Assembly: GCA_902614235.1 (NCBI GenBank)
Contig: CACMKG010000004.1
Location: forward strand, 1 to 64,000
Length of the DNA stretch: 64,000 nt
Reading direction: 5' to 3'
From: an uncultured SAR86 cluster bacterium
Lineage (GTDB): Bacteria; Pseudomonadota; Gammaproteobacteria; Magnimaribacterales; AG-339-G14
The translations under genes were made by a program, and so were the position numbers. The notes beneath the pieces are model-generated. The model made no database searches. It was given only the letters and a program-made list of their open reading frames with translations, and was not told the origin of the DNA. Of the stretch, positions 1-9,980 are shown one piece after another. Numbering within the stretch: the stretch's first letter is position 1; the number at the start of each line of letters is the position of its first letter.

Positions 1-1220
1 CAGAACATAATGAAATGATTGACAATGAATATCATGGACAAAATGGGCCACTGAACGTTACCAATATTCCCCATAAAAATAAATTTGTGGACTACTTTGT
101 TGAAGCAGCTTCTAAATTTTATAAAGTCAACGACGATTACAATGGCAAGGATCAAGAAGGAGTTGGCATTTATCAAACGACTCAAAAAAATGGAAAAAGA
201 TGTAGTGCAGCTGCTGCTTACCTGCATCCTGTAAAGGACAGACCAAACTTAGAAATCTTAACCAACACGACAATTGATAGAATAATTTTCGAAGGAAACA
301 AAGCTACGGGTGTTGAATGCTTAGATAAAAGCAATCGTTCTTTTTGTGTTGGTGTAAAAAAGGAAGTATTGGTTTCTTCAGGAGCTTTTGGATCGCCACA
401 AATTTTAATGCGTTCTGGAATTGGTCCGACCGAAGAATTAAAAAATCATGGCATCGATACCTTATTTAATATCCCAGGGGTAGGAAAAAATTTACAAGAT
501 CATATTGATTACGTTAGTGTACATCTCCACCAAAGTACTGATTTGATAGGTCTTTCTCTGCAATCTATTTTTTTTAAGTTTCCACTCGAAATCCTAAAAT
601 ATTTATTCACTAAAACTGGTCAATTTACTTCTACCATCGCCGAGGGTGCTGGATTTATTAAGTCTTCTCCTGAACAAGAAATTCCAGATCTACAACTACA
701 TTTCTGCGTTGCTCCAGTTAAAGATCATGGTAGGCAATTTGTATTTGGTAATGGGCTGAGCTGTCATGTTTGCTTATTGCGACCAAAATCTAGAGGCGAA
801 GTCACCTTAAATTCAAATGATCCCAAAGACCCGCCAAAAATTGATCCCAGGTTTCTGAGTGCCCAAGCAGATGTTGATCTGTTGGTGACTGGTTACAAAA
901 AGATGATGGAAATCATGAATACCGAACCATTAAAGGAACATACCAAAAATAATCTCAGGCCAGTTGATTTAAGTAGCGACGAAAAAATTGAGGAAGCAAT
1001 AAGAGAAGAAGCAGATACCGTCTATCACCCAGTAGGCACTTGCAAAATGGGCACAGATGAAATGAGCGTAGTGAATCACGAACTAAAAGTTCATGCTCTT
1101 GATAATGTCAGAGTTGTAGATGCATCCATCATGCCGACTTTGATTGGTGGTAATACCAACGCACCGACCATAATGATTGGAGAAAAAGCTGCAGACATGA
1201 TCAAAGCGACTTGGTCATAA
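1..1220 (+). CDS. GMC family oxidoreductase, 5'-truncated by window edge
   Basis: Frame open to window start (EHNEMIDNEYHGQNGPL); GMC C-terminal motif YHPVGTCKMG...VRVVDASIMPTLIGGNTNAPTIMIGEKAADMI. Confidence 0.93.
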   Translation, partial: EHNEMIDNEYHGQNGPLNVTNIPHKNKFVDYFVEAASKFYKVNDDYNGKDQEGVGIYQTTQKNGKRCSAAAAYLHPVKDRPNLEILTNTTIDRIIFEGNKATGVECLDKSNRSFCVGVKKEVLVSSGAFGSPQILMRSGIGPTEELKNHGIDTLFNIPGVGKNLQDHIDYVSVHLHQSTDLIGLSLQSIFFKFPLEILKYLFTKTGQFTSTIAEGAGFIKSSPEQEIPDLQLHFCVAPVKDHGRQFVFGNGLSCHVCLLRPKSRGEVTLNSNDPKDPPKIDPRFLSAQADVDLLVTGYKKMMEIMNTEPLKEHTKNNLRPVDLSSDEKIEEAIREEADTVYHPVGTCKMGTDEMSVVNHELKVHALDNVRVVDASIMPTLIGGNTNAPTIMIGEKAADMIKATWS

Positions 1221-1297
1221 AGGATTAAGACGTTTGTATATCTGCTGATTTTTACTTTAAAATCTTAGATAGTAGATATTCATCCAAAGGGGGCAAT

Positions 1298-3361
1298 GTG
1301 AAACATCTTTTTATAATTATTTTAGTTTTAACTTTTATCAGCTGTACTGATACTAGATACGAAATTGTTGATTATTCTGGTGTTGCTCCAGCTGTAACGA
1401 CGACCCCTGATTACAACGAAGACAGGAATGCTTACTTTGGCGATACTCATATTCATACTAAATATTCTTTTGACGCTTATATTTTCGGCACCACTGCAAC
1501 TCCTGACGATGCTTACCGATTTGCCCAAGGAGAAGCTATTCAACACCCACTTGGTTTTGATATGAAAATAAAAGAGCCGCTAGATTTTTATGCTGTGACC
1601 GATCACGCTTTTTTCCTTGGCATGATTAACGCTTGGGCGGATACTTCGACTTATGCTTCAACTCTACCTGGCGTAGAAGCTTTCCATGATTTGAACCGTG
1701 ATGGCAACCGAGGCGTTGATTCCATAGTTGATCGTTTTAATTTGTTTGGCAATCAAGTAAGAAACATTCTTGCTGATGTGCGTCCTTGGTGGGATCCAAC
1801 TTTATGGCGAGCCATCTTAACTCCACACTTACAAATTGGCTCCAAAGTTTTTGATCACGATACACATATTTCTGCATGGGCAGATATAGTGCGTGCTGCA
1901 GAGGAAGCTAATGATCCTGGAAGATTTACTACTTTCACCGCTTATGAATTTACGACTTCGACTGATGTTGGCAATGGAAACCTTCATAGGAATGTAATTT
2001 TTAAAGGCGATCAAATACCAGTGAGGCCTCACTCTAGAATTGATTCGATAAATCCAGAAAATTTATGGAAATGGATGGATGGTTTGAGAGAGATGGGCGT
2101 AGACTCAATTGCTATTCCTCACAACTCCAACGGTTCCAATGGCGCAATGTTTGATATGCGAACTTTTAATGGAAAACCCATTACTCAAGCCTACTCGGAT
2201 ATGAGAATGAGAAATGAGCCAATCGTAGAAATGACTCAGGTAAAAGGAACTTCAGATACTCATCCACTTTTATCTCCAAATGATGAATTTGCAGATTTTG
2301 GAATTTATGAATCTAGAATCGGTTCTTTTCCTAGAACTTATAGTTTTCCAGCTGGTGGATATGTCAGAGATGCTTTTATTAAAGGCATGGTTTTGGAATA
2401 CAGCGCACAAGGAAATCCTTTCAAGTTTGGTTTAATTGGAGCAAGCGATTCTCACACTGGGGCCGGAGCCTATAGCGAAGAAGATTATTGGTCGAAAATT
2501 GGAATTATCGATGGCACTCCTGAAGGTCGAGGTAGTGTTCCCTTGAGCGAATTACAAGTAGATCAATTGCCTCAAGGCGGTGCAGGAGTAAGTGTCACTG
2601 AAACCGATCAAGGCGCCTATGCAAATACAGGCTTTGAAACCTGGGGTGCATCTGGTCTAGCAGGAGTTTGGGCCGAAGAAAACACAAGAGATTCGATATT
2701 TTCCGCAATGCGACGAAAAGAGACTTTCGCCACAACAGGCAATAGAATGAAAGTTAGATTTTTTGGAGGATTTGAAACGAATCAACTAGATTTAAATGAC
2801 GAGAACCTAGTCAAAGCTGCTTATGCAAATAGTTCGACTATGGGTGGTGAGATTCTAGCCGACGGAGACAAAGTTCCAAGTTTCTTGGTTTGGGCACAGA
2901 GAGACAAACATGGAGCACCCCTACAAAGAGTGCAAATTATCAAGGGTTCAATCAATCAATTTGATTCTTCTCCAACCGAAGTCATATACGACGTTGCCTG
3001 CTCCAATGGCCTAGAAGTTAATCCTGAAACAAATAGATGTCCAGACAATGGTGCGCGAGTTGATATCGGAACCTGTGCTTTTTCAAAAGACGTCGGCTCA
3101 GCTGAATTAAAAGCAACTTGGACAGATCCTGATTTCAATCCAAACGACAGAGCTTTTTACTACGTTAGGGTATTAGAGAACCCCACCTGTAGGTGGTCGA
3201 CTTGGGATGCAATCAAAAGAGGTTTGGCCCCGAGGCCTGATATTCATGACACTATTCAAGAGAGAGCCTGGTCTTCGCCAATTTGGTTTGTTCCAACTGG
3301 CTCCAACGAATTAGCGCCAGCACAATCTATGCAATCAGATTTAGCTGAATACGTTGAATAA
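1298..3361 (+). CDS. DUF3604 family protein, predicted lipoprotein
   Basis: N-terminal signal with lipobox-like ISC; YFGDTHIHTKYSFDA and YAVTDHAFFLG are typical of DUF3604/PHP-like proteins. Confidence 0.85.
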   Translation: MKHLFIIILVLTFISCTDTRYEIVDYSGVAPAVTTTPDYNEDRNAYFGDTHIHTKYSFDAYIFGTTATPDDAYRFAQGEAIQHPLGFDMKIKEPLDFYAVTDHAFFLGMINAWADTSTYASTLPGVEAFHDLNRDGNRGVDSIVDRFNLFGNQVRNILADVRPWWDPTLWRAILTPHLQIGSKVFDHDTHISAWADIVRAAEEANDPGRFTTFTAYEFTTSTDVGNGNLHRNVIFKGDQIPVRPHSRIDSINPENLWKWMDGLREMGVDSIAIPHNSNGSNGAMFDMRTFNGKPITQAYSDMRMRNEPIVEMTQVKGTSDTHPLLSPNDEFADFGIYESRIGSFPRTYSFPAGGYVRDAFIKGMVLEYSAQGNPFKFGLIGASDSHTGAGAYSEEDYWSKIGIIDGTPEGRGSVPLSELQVDQLPQGGAGVSVTETDQGAYANTGFETWGASGLAGVWAEENTRDSIFSAMRRKETFATTGNRMKVRFFGGFETNQLDLNDENLVKAAYANSSTMGGEILADGDKVPSFLVWAQRDKHGAPLQRVQIIKGSINQFDSSPTEVIYDVACSNGLEVNPETNRCPDNGARVDIGTCAFSKDVGSAELKATWTDPDFNPNDRAFYYVRVLENPTCRWSTWDAIKRGLAPRPDIHDTIQERAWSSPIWFVPTGSNELAPAQSMQSDLAEYVE

Positions 3362-3369
3362 ATAATTAA

Positions 3370-4170
3370 GTGTCAAAAAAACTAATCTTATTTTTAGGAA
3401 TAGGTTTATCAATTTTTTTGATAGATCTTTTTCTAAATCCACCCAATGAAGATAAAACAATTTATATTTCAAACGAAGAAGTTATTGCTTTGATCAATAC
3501 TTGGAGTTTGCAAGTTGGAAGAGAGCCTAATAACGATGAGATTAGATCCATCATTGATAGTCTTATTGAAGAGGAAATTCTTTATAGAGAAGCATTAAGA
3601 CTTGGCTTAGATAGCGAAGACAGAATAATCAAAAGAAGACTTGCCCAAAAAATTACTTTTCTAAAGCAGGAAACAATCTCAACAGAGCCGGCAATTGAAA
3701 AACTTGAACAATTTTATGAAGAAGCAAAAGAATCATATTTGGTCCCCCAAAATTTTAGTTTTACACATCTTTATTTTGCTGAAAATAAAAATGGAAATGA
3801 AAGAGCTGCTCAAGCCATGAAAGACCTTTTAAGTGATAAATCAGTAATAAATGCTGACCCTTTTTTATTGGGCAAAAATTTTTCAAATAGGAGCTTGCTA
3901 GATATTGAAAGAGACTTTGGAGAAGCTTTTTCAAAAGCTTTTTTAACTTTAACGCTCGGCAATTGGCAAGGACCAGTTACATCTACTTACGGCAGTCACC
4001 TAGTAAAAATATTAGATAGCAATGAAGAATACATGCCATCTTTTGAAGAAGTGATTTCTCAAGTCAGAGTAGACTTTTTATTAAAACAAAGAGACCTGCA
4101 AATAAAGAACTTCGTAGATGAGTTAAAAACGGACTACCAAGTAATTATTAGTCCTAGATTTACGCAATGA
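3370..4170 (+). CDS. PpiC-type peptidylprolyl isomerase-like protein
   Basis: N-terminal TM, SurA/PpiC-like N region (EEEILYREALRLGLD..I.RRL.QK) and C-terminal GPVTSTYGSHLVKI. Confidence 0.75.
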   Translation: MSKKLILFLGIGLSIFLIDLFLNPPNEDKTIYISNEEVIALINTWSLQVGREPNNDEIRSIIDSLIEEEILYREALRLGLDSEDRIIKRRLAQKITFLKQETISTEPAIEKLEQFYEEAKESYLVPQNFSFTHLYFAENKNGNERAAQAMKDLLSDKSVINADPFLLGKNFSNRSLLDIERDFGEAFSKAFLTLTLGNWQGPVTSTYGSHLVKILDSNEEYMPSFEEVISQVRVDFLLKQRDLQIKNFVDELKTDYQVIISPRFTQ

Positions 4171-5123
4171 CGCTTATTAAAAACTTCATTTTTTCTTGTC
4201 TAATTTTTTTAAGTATTAATTTATCTAGTCATGAGTTTAGTCCTGCTCACTTGATCATGAATGAGAAAGAAGACTCTAACTATGAGACTACTTGGATGTA
4301 TCCTATTAGATCCATTGGGGAAAGAGCGTCTCTTTTATTTCCAGAAAATTGCACCGCTTTCAGCCAAATCCCTTATAAACAAGGCAAATATTCTATAGAA
4401 AAAATATCTCTCAGCTGTGATTCAACTATTAGAGGAGCAGAAATCAAAGTAGTGGGGCTAAGTGTTTTGAATGACGCTCTAGTGACAATTAACTTTTTAG
4501 ATAAAAAAAGATTTGAAGGGTTGATGAATTTAAAGAATTCGACAATAAAAATTCCTAAAAATGAACAAACTTTTCCAACTGCCTATTTTGTTCTGGGTGT
4601 TGAGCATTTAATAGGCGGTCCAGATCATCTTTTATTTGTGATGGGCTTGTTATTTATAGTCTTCGGCTGGAAGAATTTACTAAAGACCATAACTGCCTTC
4701 ACTTTAGCCCATAGCATCACTTTAGCCCTTTCAGTCTTAGGAATAGTACAGCTTCCATCTGGCAGTATCGAAGCATTAATTGCTTTAACCATTATTTATT
4801 TGGCATTTGAAATTAATTCAGAAGACAAACTGAAGAAAACTCCGTGGCTAATGGCGTTCGGTTTTGGTTTGCTTCATGGATTCGGATTTGCAGGTGCCCT
4901 ATCAGAAATAGGAATAGCAAATGACCAACTTTTGCTATCTCTCCTTTTTTTCAACATAGGCATTGAAATCGGCCAATTAATCATGATCCCAATTTTTCTT
5001 TTTGGAATCTACTTGCTTTCAAAAATAAAATTAGAAAAAGGTTCTTATATCGCTGCTTCTTATTTATTAGGAGGTATAGGTAGTTATTGGTTTATCGAAA
5101 GAGTGATTGGTATTGTGACTTAA
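4167..5123 (+). CDS. HupE/UreJ family membrane protein
   Basis: GVEHLIGGPDHLLFVMGLL...TAFTLAHSITLALSVLG...FGFGLLHGFGFAGAL motif set. Confidence 0.85.
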   Translation: MTLIKNFIFSCLIFLSINLSSHEFSPAHLIMNEKEDSNYETTWMYPIRSIGERASLLFPENCTAFSQIPYKQGKYSIEKISLSCDSTIRGAEIKVVGLSVLNDALVTINFLDKKRFEGLMNLKNSTIKIPKNEQTFPTAYFVLGVEHLIGGPDHLLFVMGLLFIVFGWKNLLKTITAFTLAHSITLALSVLGIVQLPSGSIEALIALTIIYLAFEINSEDKLKKTPWLMAFGFGLLHGFGFAGALSEIGIANDQLLLSLLFFNIGIEIGQLIMIPIFLFGIYLLSKIKLEKGSYIAASYLLGGIGSYWFIERVIGIVT

Positions 5124-5152
5124 AAAAAAGGCTGCATTAAGCAGCCTTTTTT
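5122..5152. terminator. Bidirectional rho-independent terminator
   Basis: AAAAAAAAGGCTGC-ATTAA-GCAGCCTTTTTT between convergent genes. Confidence 0.9.
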
Positions 5153-5160
5153 AATTTTTT

Positions 5161-5964
5161 TTAACTAGATGGAATTTGTCCAGTATTATAAGAAATTACA
5201 TCTTGACATGAAGCTACTTCATCAAAAGCTGCTTGGATATTTGGCGCTTTTGCTAAAAAGTTAGCATTTCCTTCTGCTCTTTTTTCGACTGTCTGATGAA
5301 AATCTCCCCATATGAAATCAAATTCTTCTGTTTCATAATCAGGTGCTAGCACCATAAATCCATATGGAGCGTCAATATTTTCGTCTGAATCTAACCAAGC
5401 ATCAAAACTATCAATTGATGAAATTAGTTCATCTGCACCTTGTCCTTCATTGTATGAACAGGCCATATAATTTGAATTAAAGTTAGTTCTATCAAACTCG
5501 CCCAACGAGTCAACATCTCTTCTCATGTAAGCATCAAAAGAAAAAGTATCCTCTTTATTTCCGCAAACTAAAATGTTGCTTGTTTCCTCACTCCACTCTG
5601 CTGTTTTTTCATACCCGGCCCAAGTAGCCCAACCTTCTTCAGCATCTTCTTTTGAATTCCAAACAAGTTGCCAATAGCCATCTTCTTCAGCATCCTCGGG
5701 TTTACTCTCGTAGCCGAGGCCATATGCAGCAACAATTGTTGAATCAACCTCTACCAAAAGACTCTGCCAGCCGGGAAGCATGTCCTGAGCGAAGGCTTCT
5801 GGAGAATAGTCAGGTCCTAATTCACAAGGGATATATTCCACATAAAACTTTTGGGGGTAATTTTCTGAACCTAGTTCAGAATATGTTGGAGTTGACTCGC
5901 TGCTGCAAGCAACAATAACTCCTAGTAAAGCAACGAGTGTTGCTATTTTTATATTTTTTTTCAT
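5161..5964 (-). CDS. Lipoprotein of unknown function
   Basis: ATG at 5964 preceded by GGAGAG; MKKNIKIATLVALLGVIVAC lipobox. The longer ORF start at 6027 is probably not used. Confidence 0.7.
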   Translation of the reverse strand: MKKNIKIATLVALLGVIVACSSESTPTYSELGSENYPQKFYVEYIPCELGPDYSPEAFAQDMLPGWQSLLVEVDSTIVAAYGLGYESKPEDAEEDGYWQLVWNSKEDAEEGWATWAGYEKTAEWSEETSNILVCGNKEDTFSFDAYMRRDVDSLGEFDRTNFNSNYMACSYNEGQGADELISSIDSFDAWLDSDENIDAPYGFMVLAPDYETEEFDFIWGDFHQTVEKRAEGNANFLAKAPNIQAAFDEVASCQDVISYNTGQIPSS

Positions 5965-6023
5965 TTTTCTCTCCTTTGAAAAATTTATAAGGACATTAAC
6001 ATTAGTAGATTTCTGATCTTTCT

Positions 6024-6887
6024 TCAAATCTTAATAGTTTCTTTTATTTTCTCTTTGAGTTTTTCTAAATGTGGATTGTCTTTATTTGAAAATATTTCAT
6101 TCAATTTTTCTTCATGATCTCTAAAATCAAGGATCCCTTTTTTATAACTATTTCTAGCTTTTAAATTTTTCCAATAAGCCTTAATTTTAGGAAGCTCCGG
6201 CATTTCCAGTACTGAATCAAGCCTCAAATCTTGCAATCTATAAAAGCAACACATTAGATTGATATCGGCATGGCTAAAATCACCGAATAAAAATCCATTT
6301 TCTGGTAAGTTGTTTTCGAGCTCTAATATTCCTTGCACAAAACCCTTGTATGCAAGAGGGCCAACTCTATCTTTAAGCGACGAGAAATACATAGTTACGA
6401 AAGCAATTTTTCTTTCCCTGCGAGGATGTCTAAGAATAATATTCCATATGGCTCTATAACTCAGTTTTTTTATTAAAGTCTCTATCAAACTCATAGAGAA
6501 AAGTGGAATGGTGGTTCCTAAAGTTTTTCCCATTGGGACGCCTTCTGTGATGGTGGTATCGTAAACCCAACTTCTTAATTCTTCCCGATTTGCCTCGTCT
6601 TTTGGCCAGAGATTTATATTATTTTCTCCTTCTAGATCGTCTAATCTTTCAATAATATAGGCACTGTCTCTGACTATTTCATCGTTGATTTTCAATACAG
6701 GAACCACCCCCGTTGGATTGATATTTTTAAGGTAATCTTTGGTAATGTTCTCTGCTTCTTCATAGTGATCACATAATTTAATTGGAACATGATCAAATTC
6801 GAGCCCCTTTTCAAATAGTGCAACTCTTACCATTTGGCTACAAAGTGACCAATTGGCATGATAAAGAGTAAGTTTTGGTTTCGTCAT
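6024..6887 (-). CDS. Glutathione S-transferase family protein
   Basis: LYHANWSLCSQMVRVALFEKGLEFDHVPI...NPTGVVPVLKI...VRDSAYIIERLDD, thioredoxin-fold GST N-domain. Confidence 0.85.
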   Translation of the reverse strand: MTKPKLTLYHANWSLCSQMVRVALFEKGLEFDHVPIKLCDHYEEAENITKDYLKNINPTGVVPVLKINDEIVRDSAYIIERLDDLEGENNINLWPKDEANREELRSWVYDTTITEGVPMGKTLGTTIPLFSMSLIETLIKKLSYRAIWNIILRHPRRERKIAFVTMYFSSLKDRVGPLAYKGFVQGILELENNLPENGFLFGDFSHADINLMCCFYRLQDLRLDSVLEMPELPKIKAYWKNLKARNSYKKGILDFRDHEEKLNEIFSNKDNPHLEKLKEKIKETIKI

Positions 6888-6953
6888 AATTCAACAGGTT
6901 GCATAATGTCTTCTTATAATATAGCTTAGATTAAGGATATCAATTTTAGGTAA

Positions 6954-7334
6954 ATGCTGGATAAAGTTTTTTTGTTTTTATTTGGGCTCGAATGGCTTGG
7001 CTTCGGGATTCTGGGTTTATTTTTTCCTGAGATAATCACTGGTCTCCTTGGGGTCTATGAATATTCAGCAGTTTATTTAAATGAAACAAGAGCTCTATAT
7101 GCTTTTTTTACTCTCATTGGCCTAATGTCTTTTATAAGTATTTATCGAATAAATTTAAGAAAAAAAGTTTATCTAACTTATGCAATTTTCTTAGGAAGTT
7201 TCGTTGTTGGCAGAATTATAAGTTTTCTTTTAGACGATAGTTTAAATACAACTACTTTTTATATTTTCTTAAATGAAATAATCGTTTTTGCAATTTGTTT
7301 TTGGCGCTATTCAAAAAGAGACTTTATTTTCTAG
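6954..7334 (+). CDS. Small 4-TM membrane protein, DUF4345-like
   Basis: Hydrophobic profile and G..P......GV......NE.RA.Y pattern. Confidence 0.5.
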   Translation: MLDKVFLFLFGLEWLGFGILGLFFPEIITGLLGVYEYSAVYLNETRALYAFFTLIGLMSFISIYRINLRKKVYLTYAIFLGSFVVGRIISFLLDDSLNTTTFYIFLNEIIVFAICFWRYSKRDFIF

Positions 7335-8272
7335 AGTAAATTTTCTTTCAAAAACTCTAGCGCGTCTTTTTTGCAAGCTCTTCTTAGATTCCTAGTCCCA
7401 CCAGTCCATGCCCCATACTTTGCAACTTCCTCAAATAATTTTAGTCTGTCCTCTGGACTATTCAGCGATAGAACTTTTCCATCATCTGTTTCATAAGTCA
7501 TGTCACCGTTATTATCAATTTTTGCAAATCTTGAAACTTTTGGGGCTATTGAATCAGGCCAAAAAGTTTTGGGATACATTGAATCAAAACCATGCAAGCC
7601 TCCTTGGTAGAGAATATCTTTACAATTAGCTCCTGATTCATTTATCCCTATAGTCAATTCTTGAGCAAGCTCAAAAGGAGTGTAATCATCTTGGTCACCC
7701 AAAAGATTTAAAATCGGTGCTTTTGTCCATCTCATCTCTTCGGGCCAATATGAAGCTAAAGGATAATAATTTAAATGTAATGCAAACCTCTCTCCTTTTG
7801 GAGCTAACTTTTCTGCCAATGGCAGCCATCCAGCGTAAAGAGACGAGCCTGCACCCAAACTCCAACCACAAATACCTATCTTATTTTTGTCTATATCAGG
7901 GTGTTTAGAAAGAAACTTTAAAGGTTCAAATGCATCAGCCAAAATCATTGCTGTAGTGACGGCCATTTGTTCCTCTGATGTTGAAGTCACGCCTCTTGAT
8001 TCAAAACTATTTACCTGAAAAACAGCTATACCAGATTCCAAAATATCCTTGATCATTTCATATTGTGCAGCGCCCCATCCACCACTGTGATGAACACAAA
8101 CCATGCAAGAAAATGGTTTTTTCCCTTCCTCAGGAAATAATAGCCATCCCTCTAGATCTTGCTCTGGCAAGTTATCTAATTCGTTTAGGATGTGAAAAAA
8201 TTCAAAAGGATTGGTTGATTTGTACTTTATAAAACCAAAATCTCCCTCTTTGAAGCTTAAATCTTCGTTCAT
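7331..8272 (-). CDS. Dienelactone hydrolase-like alpha/beta hydrolase
   Basis: GICGWSLGAGSSLYAG nucleophile elbow; LGDQDDYTPF acid; GGLHGFDS histidine. Confidence 0.8.
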   Translation of the reverse strand: MNEDLSFKEGDFGFIKYKSTNPFEFFHILNELDNLPEQDLEGWLLFPEEGKKPFSCMVCVHHSGGWGAAQYEMIKDILESGIAVFQVNSFESRGVTSTSEEQMAVTTAMILADAFEPLKFLSKHPDIDKNKIGICGWSLGAGSSLYAGWLPLAEKLAPKGERFALHLNYYPLASYWPEEMRWTKAPILNLLGDQDDYTPFELAQELTIGINESGANCKDILYQGGLHGFDSMYPKTFWPDSIAPKVSRFAKIDNNGDMTYETDDGKVLSLNSPEDRLKLFEEVAKYGAWTGGTRNLRRACKKDALEFLKENLL

Positions 8273-8403
8273 AATTGCCTTTAAATTGTTGTCAGGAATT
8301 TATTATATTTTAGATATGATATATCAATAAAATTTGGCATAATAGTTTTCCTTTTACTGAATCCAGTATCATTTAAGGTAAGGAATTTTTAGAGAGAAGA
8401 ATT

Positions 8404-9927
8404 TTGAATCATAATTTACCAATACCTAGCTTATTAGACATCGCGATAAAAAAAGGCGAAGGCATTCAGGTAAAAAATGGTGCTTTTGTTGTCACTACGG
8501 GTAAAAGAACTGGTAGAAGTCCAGCAGATCGATTTTTAGTTGACGATGCTTTGACACATGGTGTTGTCGATTGGGGCGAAAACAACCAACCAATAGAAGC
8601 TGAAAAATTCTTAAACCTTTGGGATGAATCCGAAGAGTACCTTAAGGGTAAAGATAAATATACAGCCGATCTCCATGTTGGTGCCAGCATGGAACATTAC
8701 CAGCCGGTAACTATTGAAAATGAATACGCCTGGCAAAATATGTTTTGTCAAAGCTTGTTTATTCAAACGGAATCTTTCAACCCTAAATCAAAAGATGTTT
8801 GGCAGCTTAGATCTGTTCCAAGCTTCAAATGCGATCCTAGTCGCCATGGAACAAATTCCGATGGAACAGTAATGATCAATTTTTCAACAAAACAGATCTT
8901 AATCCTTGGAATTGGTTATGCAGGAGAAATGAAAAAATCGATGTTTGGGATTATGAATTTTATTCTTCCTGAAGAAGATGTCTTATCGATGCACTGTGCA
9001 GCAAATGCTGGAAAAGATGGCGATGTGTCATTATTTTTTGGACTTTCAGGTACTGGAAAAACAACTCTTTCAGCAGATCCTGACAGATGGCTAATTGGCG
9101 ACGACGAACATGGTTGGGGAGACGGAATTGTTTTTAACATTGAAGGTGGATGCTATGCCAAAACTGTAGACCTATCTCAAAAAAATGAGCCAGTCATTTG
9201 GAACGCAATAAAAAATGGCACAATTTTGGAAAATGTAATTTTTGATCCTAACAGTTTAGAAGTAGATTACACCGATCAATCTTTAACTGAAAATACCAGG
9301 GCTTGTTATCCTCTCAGTCACGTTGATCAACATTTAGAAAAAAATTATGGAGGCGAGCCGCAAAATATTATCTTTTTAACATGTGATCTATCCGGAGTGA
9401 TGCCACCAGTTTCAATATTGTCTAAAGAGCAGGCTGCCTATCATTTTTTAAGTGGTTACACTGCAAAAGTAGGCTCTACTGAATTAGGATCGACTGAAGA
9501 AATATCTTCAACTTTTTCAAACTGTTTTGGTGCACCATTTTTCCCTAGAAGAGCTCAAGTTTATGCAGATCTATTAATGAAAAGAATTGAAGGCTTTGGT
9601 AGCAAAGTTTATATAGTAAATTCTGGTTGGACTGGTGGCTCTTATGGGGTTGGAGAAAGATTCAACATTCCAACTACTCGAAATATTATTAAAGCAATTC
9701 AGTCAGGGTCTATTGAAGAAAGTCCAAAATCTAAACTCGACATTATGAACGTAGAAATTCCTACGGAGCTAGAAGGTGTAGAAACTAAAATTTTGAATCC
9801 ATCTGAAACTTGGTCTGATCAGGGCCTCTATAAAAAAGCAGCTGAAGATTTGGCGATTAAGTTTAATGACAACATCTCTAAATTTGAAGTAACAGACGAA
9901 ATCCTTGCTTCTGGCCCTTCTACCTAA
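8404..9927 (+). CDS. pckA: Phosphoenolpyruvate carboxykinase (ATP)
   Basis: GLSGTGKTTLS, LIGDDEHGW, GKRTGRSPADRF, NSGWTGGSYGVG. Confidence 0.97.
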   Translation: MNHNLPIPSLLDIAIKKGEGIQVKNGAFVVTTGKRTGRSPADRFLVDDALTHGVVDWGENNQPIEAEKFLNLWDESEEYLKGKDKYTADLHVGASMEHYQPVTIENEYAWQNMFCQSLFIQTESFNPKSKDVWQLRSVPSFKCDPSRHGTNSDGTVMINFSTKQILILGIGYAGEMKKSMFGIMNFILPEEDVLSMHCAANAGKDGDVSLFFGLSGTGKTTLSADPDRWLIGDDEHGWGDGIVFNIEGGCYAKTVDLSQKNEPVIWNAIKNGTILENVIFDPNSLEVDYTDQSLTENTRACYPLSHVDQHLEKNYGGEPQNIIFLTCDLSGVMPPVSILSKEQAAYHFLSGYTAKVGSTELGSTEEISSTFSNCFGAPFFPRRAQVYADLLMKRIEGFGSKVYIVNSGWTGGSYGVGERFNIPTTRNIIKAIQSGSIEESPKSKLDIMNVEIPTELEGVETKILNPSETWSDQGLYKKAAEDLAIKFNDNISKFEVTDEILASGPST

Positions 9928-9980
9928 TTAAAATATAGAAGTTTATTTTTATTTGAGTCATTAATTATTGAATAAAATTC

